From the NCBI GenBank assembly GCA_030146905.1, contig JASLAV010000885.1, positions 1 through 9,766 on the forward strand: a DNA stretch of 9,766 nt, given 5' to 3'. Made by a program: the position numbers and the translations under genes. The DNA is from Lentzea sp. Its GTDB lineage: Bacteria > Actinomycetota > Actinomycetes > Mycobacteriales > Pseudonocardiaceae. Each line of letters opens with the position of its first letter. Within the stretch, counting starts at the first letter, position 1. Shown in pieces: positions 6,745 through 9,766 of the stretch. The notes beneath the pieces were generated by a model. It ran no database searches. It was not told the origin of the DNA and saw only the letters and a list, made by a program, of their open reading frames with translations.

Positions 6745-7977
6745 TCAGGACAGCCAGTCGGGGCGCAACGGCATGTGCGACGTCGTCCCGTCCAGCTTCA
6801 CCCCGAGCACCTGGTGCAGCTGGATGTTGTTGCGGTCGAACCCGAGCCGTGACGCCGCCAGGTACAGCCTCCACACCCTGGCCCTGGCCTCGCCGACCTC
6901 CTCCACCGCCTCGTCCCAGTGCTCCTCCAGGTTGCGGCTCCAGGCGGCGAGGGTCAGCGCGTAGTGCTCGCGGATGTTCTCCTCGTGCCGCACCTCGAAC
7001 CCGGCGTCGTGCATCTGGGACACGAGGTGACCAGGCCCGACCAGCTCACCGTCCGGGAACACGTACCGGTCGATGAACGGGCCGGACAGCGCCCGCTGCT
7101 TGTTGTCCGGCCGGGTGATGCAGTGGTTGAGCAGGCGGCCGCCCGGCTTGAGCTTGCGGTACAGCGCGGTGAAGTAGGCGGGCAGCTTCGCCTTGCCGAT
7201 GTGCTCGGTCAGCCCGATCGACGACACCGCGTCGAAGCCGGTCTCCCGCACGTCGCGGTAGTCGAGGTGGCGCACCTCGGCGAGGTCGGACAGGCCGGCC
7301 TCGACGATCGCCTTCTGCGCCCACTCGGCCTGGTTGCGCGAGAGGGTCACTCCGATCGCCCGCACCCCGTGCTCGCGGGCGGCGTGCATGACCATGCCGC
7401 CCCAGCCGCAGCCGACGTCCAGCAGCTTCATGCCGGGCTTGAGACCCAGCTTGCGCGCCACCAGGTCGTGCTTCTCGAACTGCGCCTCCTCCAAAGTGGA
7501 CTCGAACGTCGGGTACACCGCGCAGGTGTAGGCCATCGACGGGCCGAGGATCCACTCGTAGAACTGGTTCGACACGTCGTAGTGGTGCGCGATGGCCTGC
7601 TGGTCGCGGGCCTTGGAGTGGCGCAGGCCGCGCAGCCGGGTCTCCTGCGGTGGCGGGGCGACCTTGTACGACAGCCGGACCTTGCCGAGGAAGCGCAGCA
7701 GCTCGACGCGCTGCAACCACGGCAGCTCGCGCAGGGAGAACTCGGAGAGCTGGGAGAGGCCGGCGTGCACGTCGCCGAGTATCTCCAGGTGGCCGGTCAC
7801 GTAGGCGCGGGCGAGGCCGAGCTCACCTGGCGCGGAAGCCAGGTAGGACAGGGCTTCCGGCGTCTTGATGTCGATCGCGACCGGAGCGGAGTCGGGCCCG
7901 GCGGCGCTGCCGTCGTAGGCCTTGAAGCGGACGTCGTTGCCGCCGGTGATGCGCTGGAAAATAGAGGCCAACCGCAT
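6745..7977 (-). CDS. tmsB: SAM-dependent fatty-acid methyltransferase, cyclopropane-synthase family (10-methylene step)
   Basis: This 410-residue member of the cyclopropane-fatty-acid synthase family acts on unsaturated acyl chains of membrane phospholipids. Visible motifs are the family signature HHYDVSNQFY (131-140), YTCAVY (150-155), the SAM-binding loop LLDVGCGWGG (185-194), the IGLTEHIG segment with E258, NHCI with H285, and RYVFPDG (304-310). C152, E258, H285 and Y305 fit the positions that hold bicarbonate in CFA synthases. Sequence and its reductase partner point to the TmsB/BfaB group (M. tuberculosis UfaA1, Rv0447c). This group adds a methylene at C10 of oleoyl chains instead of closing a cyclopropane ring. 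The start ATG directly follows the TGA of the upstream reductase (TGAATG), with AGGGGA six bases upstream, so the two are translationally coupled. A plain cyclopropane synthase is the less likely alternative. Confidence 0.9.
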   Translation of the reverse strand: MRLASIFQRITGGNDVRFKAYDGSAAGPDSAPVAIDIKTPEALSYLASAPGELGLARAYVTGHLEILGDVHAGLSQLSEFSLRELPWLQRVELLRFLGKVRLSYKVAPPPQETRLRGLRHSKARDQQAIAHHYDVSNQFYEWILGPSMAYTCAVYPTFESTLEEAQFEKHDLVARKLGLKPGMKLLDVGCGWGGMVMHAAREHGVRAIGVTLSRNQAEWAQKAIVEAGLSDLAEVRHLDYRDVRETGFDAVSSIGLTEHIGKAKLPAYFTALYRKLKPGGRLLNHCITRPDNKQRALSGPFIDRYVFPDGELVGPGHLVSQMHDAGFEVRHEENIREHYALTLAAWSRNLEEHWDEAVEEVGEARARVWRLYLAASRLGFDRNNIQLHQVLGVKLDGTTSHMPLRPDWLS

Positions 7978-9285
7978 TCATCGTCCCCTGACACACTTGG
8001 CGTACAGATCAGGCAGGCGGTTCGTCTGGTCGTACCGGCTCTTCACGGACCGGTAGTGCGAACCGTTGTAGTGCCGCCAGAACTCGTCCTCCGAGTAGTA
8101 GGAGTCCGAGTACAGCGACTTGTGGCCGCCCAGCCGCGCCACCTCGCGCTCGATCAACCGGTTGCGGTCACCCATCTTCTCCCCCGGACGCACCGGGACC
8201 TCCGACCAGAACCCGACGTTGACGTACAACGTTCCAGGGTCCATCGGGTACAGCGGCCAGCCCGTGGTGTCGCGCAGCCGGACGGGGCACAGCCACACCG
8301 GCGAGATGCCGATCTCGCGGTCGAAGAAGTCGAGGAAGTCGGCCAGCCCTCCGACGGGGATCTCCACGTCCTGGATCACCGGCTCGACGTCCACGCGCGG
8401 CCTCAGCCGGCGGTGCTTGGCCACCAGCTTGCGGTACACGTCCGAACGCAGGTACCGCTTGGGCCACAACCGGCGCACGACCGGGTTCTGCGCCCCGAAC
8501 GCGCGGGAGCACCAGAACCAGTCGGTGTCCCAGCGCCACAAGTAGTCGTGGATCGTCAGGTGGTCCGTCCGTCGCTTCTGGATGGACCGGTAGTAGATCT
8601 GGTTGCCGGTGTAGTCGGACGTGTAGGGCGCGATGTCGGCGTAGTGGCCCAACGTCAGGTACATCTCACCACGTGAGAACACGGTGCCGTCGACGAAGTC
8701 CGCGGAGCCGTCGGCGCAGACCTCCTCGATGAGCGCGGCGCACTCGGCGAACGAGCCGAACGGCACGTGCCGCAGCCGGACGAACTGGCGCACCGGCTCC
8801 AGCTCGATCTCCAGCCGCAGCGCGTACCCCAGCGTCCCGTAGGAGTTGGGGAACGCGCGGAACAGGTCGTCGTCCGGCTTCGCGACCACGACCTCGCCGT
8901 CACCGGTGAGGATCTCCAGCTCGCGCACGGACTCGTGCGGCAGTCCGTTGCGGAATGACGTGGACTCGATGCCGAGTCCCGCCACCGCACCGCCGATCGT
9001 GATGGTCTTGAGCTGCGGCACGACCAACGGCATGAGGCCGTGGGGCAGTGTCGCGGCGACGAGGTTTTCATAGGTGGTCATGCCCTGCACCTGTGCGGTG
9101 CGTCCGACCGGGTCCACCGACAGGACCCGGTCGAACCTGCCGACGTCCAGCCCACCGGCCTGGTCGGCGCGGAACCGGAAGAGGTTCGACGTCTTCTTCG
9201 CGAGCCGCACCGGCGCACCTTCGCGCATCGCGGCGTACTGCGCGGTCAACGCAGCCACGGCCGAGCTGTGCCCATGGTCACTCAC
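7978..9285 (-). CDS. tmsA: FAD-dependent 10-methylene fatty-acid reductase (TmsA/BfaA-like)
   Basis: This is a 435-residue FAD-binding oxidoreductase of the PCMH/DHCR24-like type. The FAD domain covers about residues 20-175, with RLAKKTSNLFR (27-37), GMTTYENLVAATLPHG (68-83), the flavin loop VPQLKTITIGGAVAGLGIES (89-108), and PNSYGTLGYALRLEIEL (146-162). A substrate-binding half follows and ends in SYYSEDEFWRHY and LYAKCVRGR. In the tuberculostearic pathway this enzyme reduces the 10-methylene group, made by the partner methyltransferase, to a 10-methyl branch using NADPH. The GTG at 9285 (VSDHGHSSAV) is chosen because relatives start near here and a TAACGT -10 lies seven bases upstream. A GTG at 9420 would add 45 residues unlike the family and would overlap the divergent gene. 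The stop touches the start of the methyltransferase gene, so the two form an operon. A third gene (tmsC), present in some genomes, is not seen here. Confidence 0.88.
   Translation of the reverse strand: MSDHGHSSAVAALTAQYAAMREGAPVRLAKKTSNLFRFRADQAGGLDVGRFDRVLSVDPVGRTAQVQGMTTYENLVAATLPHGLMPLVVPQLKTITIGGAVAGLGIESTSFRNGLPHESVRELEILTGDGEVVVAKPDDDLFRAFPNSYGTLGYALRLEIELEPVRQFVRLRHVPFGSFAECAALIEEVCADGSADFVDGTVFSRGEMYLTLGHYADIAPYTSDYTGNQIYYRSIQKRRTDHLTIHDYLWRWDTDWFWCSRAFGAQNPVVRRLWPKRYLRSDVYRKLVAKHRRLRPRVDVEPVIQDVEIPVGGLADFLDFFDREIGISPVWLCPVRLRDTTGWPLYPMDPGTLYVNVGFWSEVPVRPGEKMGDRNRLIEREVARLGGHKSLYSDSYYSEDEFWRHYNGSHYRSVKSRYDQTNRLPDLYAKCVRGR
7984..7989 (-). promoter_or_regulatory. Ribosome binding site of the methyltransferase inside the reductase gene
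   Basis: AGGGGA lies within the last codons of the reductase gene, six bases before the methyltransferase ATG. Together with the TGAATG junction it supports coupled translation and fixes the start at 7977. Confidence 0.7.
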
Positions 9286-9292
9286 GCCGACG

Positions 9293-9298
9293 ACGTTA
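9293..9298 (-). promoter_or_regulatory. -10 element TAACGT, likely leaderless promoter of the tmsA-tmsB operon
   Basis: On the minus strand TAACGT matches TANNNT and is followed by seven bases and the GTG at 9285, so the transcript would begin at or next to the start codon. GTGCCA about 17 bases further upstream (9321-9316) is a weak -35 candidate. No ribosome binding site precedes the GTG. Confidence 0.5.
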
Positions 9299-9372
9299 TT
9301 CCTCGTCAGCGCCGTTGGCACGCCCAAAAGCCGGAATGGCCCAGCGATCTCTCGCCGCACCCTGCCCAAAGT

Positions 9373-9387
9373 TACTACCCGGTAGTA
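9373..9387. promoter_or_regulatory. 15-bp palindromic operator TACTACCCGGTAGTA
   Basis: Two perfect 7-base arms, TACTACC and GGTAGTA, flank one C. The palindrome touches the likely -10 of the acyl-CoA dehydrogenase gene (TAGCGT, 9386-9391), so a bound repressor would block RNA polymerase. Symmetry and size suit a TetR-family regulator of fatty-acid or acyl-CoA metabolism, but no regulator gene is in the window. It lies about 75 bp upstream of the tmsA -10, so its main target is probably the plus-strand gene. Confidence 0.7.
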
Positions 9388-9391
9388 GCGT
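9386..9391 (+). promoter_or_regulatory. -10 element TAGCGT, likely leaderless promoter of the AidB-like gene
   Basis: TAGCGT fits TANNNT and is followed by six bases (GCGGAC) and the ATG at 9398, so transcription should start at the start codon. No ribosome binding site is present. It overlaps the right end of the palindromic operator. Confidence 0.55.
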
Positions 9392-9397
9392 GCGGAC

Positions 9398-9766
9398 ATG
9401 GCTACGCACGAGGTGACCAACCAGGTCCCCCCGCTGAGGGGTCACGACGTCGCGGACGACCCCGCCCTGCTCACCTGGGCCGACGACGCCGAGCTGCACT
9501 CGCTGGGCAGGCTCGCGGGCAGCGAGGAGTGGCAGGAGCGCGGCAGGCTCGCGAACACCTACCCGCCGGTGCTGCACACGCACGACCGGTACGGGAACAG
9601 GATCGACGAGGTCGAGTTCCACCCTGCGTGGCACGATCTGATGAACGTCGCCGTTTCGCACGGTTTGCACGCCTATGTCGACGGTGCGCATCTCAGCAGG
9701 GCCGCCAAGTTCTACGTGTGGTCGCAGACCGAGGCCGGTCACGGATGTCCGGTTTCGATGACCTAC
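9398..9766 (+). CDS. AidB-like acyl-CoA dehydrogenase, N-terminal part only
   Basis: The first 123 codons of a gene that runs off the right edge. The protein opens with MATHEVTNQVPPLRGHDV. It then has LGRLAGSEEW, GRLANTYPPVL, HDRYGNRIDEVEFHPAWHDLM, RAAKFYVWSQ and EAGHGCPVSMTY, in the same order as in E. coli AidB and its actinobacterial relatives. AidB-type proteins are FAD-binding acyl-CoA dehydrogenase homologues. The E. coli protein is linked to the adaptive response to alkylation and binds DNA. The actinobacterial ones are often annotated simply as acyl-CoA dehydrogenases, and their substrate is not settled. Compared with relatives as remembered, the loop in SHGLHAYVDGAHLSRAAKF seems several residues shorter. 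The catalytic and FAD-binding parts lie beyond the window. Control by the palindrome at 9373-9387 is likely. The gene is divergent from the tms operon, which may link both to acyl-chain metabolism. Confidence 0.88.
   Translation, partial: MATHEVTNQVPPLRGHDVADDPALLTWADDAELHSLGRLAGSEEWQERGRLANTYPPVLHTHDRYGNRIDEVEFHPAWHDLMNVAVSHGLHAYVDGAHLSRAAKFYVWSQTEAGHGCPVSMTY

Noticed and set aside
6919..8676. Plus-strand open frame of 585 codons opposite the tms operon
   Set aside because: It is antisense to two well-recognised enzymes, has no domain features, and its composition is typical of shadow frames.
9322..9370. Direct repeat GCCCAAA at 9322 and 9364 upstream of tmsA
   Set aside because: Seven bases repeated once over 42 bp is weak and has no symmetric partner; a chance match is likely.
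9286..9420. Upstream extension of the FAD reductase to a GTG at 9420
   Set aside because: The extra 45 residues do not resemble the family, would overlap the divergent AidB-like gene and its operator, and lack a ribosome binding site. The GTG at 9285 fits better.

Overview
The window is GC-rich actinobacterial chromosome with high third-position GC. It resembles a Pseudonocardiales-type genome (Lentzea, Saccharothrix and Amycolatopsis relatives). That placement is inferred from gene content: a 10-methyl branched fatty acid (tuberculostearic-type) gene pair, a PAS-GGDEF-EAL protein with a helical N-terminus, and several start codons sitting 6-7 nt after a TANNNT element, which suggests leaderless transcripts. 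No rRNA, tRNA, CRISPR array, integrase or transposase was seen.

Left part (1-2000): a cupin gene runs off the left edge on the minus strand. It is divergent from an intact FAD-binding dehydrogenase of the flavoprotein/3-ketosteroid-dehydrogenase-like group. The short spacer between them holds an inverted repeat and a likely leaderless promoter.

Decayed flavin module (2001-3487): three neighbouring genes all look damaged. The NAD(P)H:FMN reductase-like gene is in frame but seems to lack about 45-50 internal residues. The FAD/NAD(P)-binding protein on the minus strand lacks both ends and carries a one-base frameshift. The SsuD/NtaA-like flavin monooxygenase on the plus strand keeps only its C-terminal half. 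The last two genes are head to head and are cut at the same point (about 2905-2918), which looks like a single deletion that removed both 5' ends. Intact relatives would form a two-component flavin monooxygenase set, possibly for organosulfur or similar substrates.

Centre (3488-6739): a 273-bp spacer with small palindromes precedes a 679-residue PAS-GGDEF-EAL protein with altered catalytic motifs in both enzymatic domains. It is followed by a membrane-anchored HtrA-like serine protease that lacks a PDZ domain. The gap between these genes carries a 10-bp-spaced direct repeat resembling the MprA-type boxes that control htrA-like genes in mycobacteria. A strong 11-bp hairpin separates the protease gene from the convergent lipid operon.

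Right part (6740-9766): on the minus strand, an FAD-dependent reductase (TmsA/BfaA-like) and a SAM-dependent cyclopropane-synthase-like methyltransferase (TmsB/BfaB, UfaA1-like) are fused stop-to-start. Together they should convert oleoyl chains in phospholipids to 10-methylstearoyl. Divergent from them, an AidB-like acyl-CoA dehydrogenase begins behind a 15-bp palindromic operator and runs off the right edge.

No clearly new multi-gene system was found. The items most worth a second look are the double-truncation scar, the degenerate c-di-GMP protein, and the two operator-like sites.
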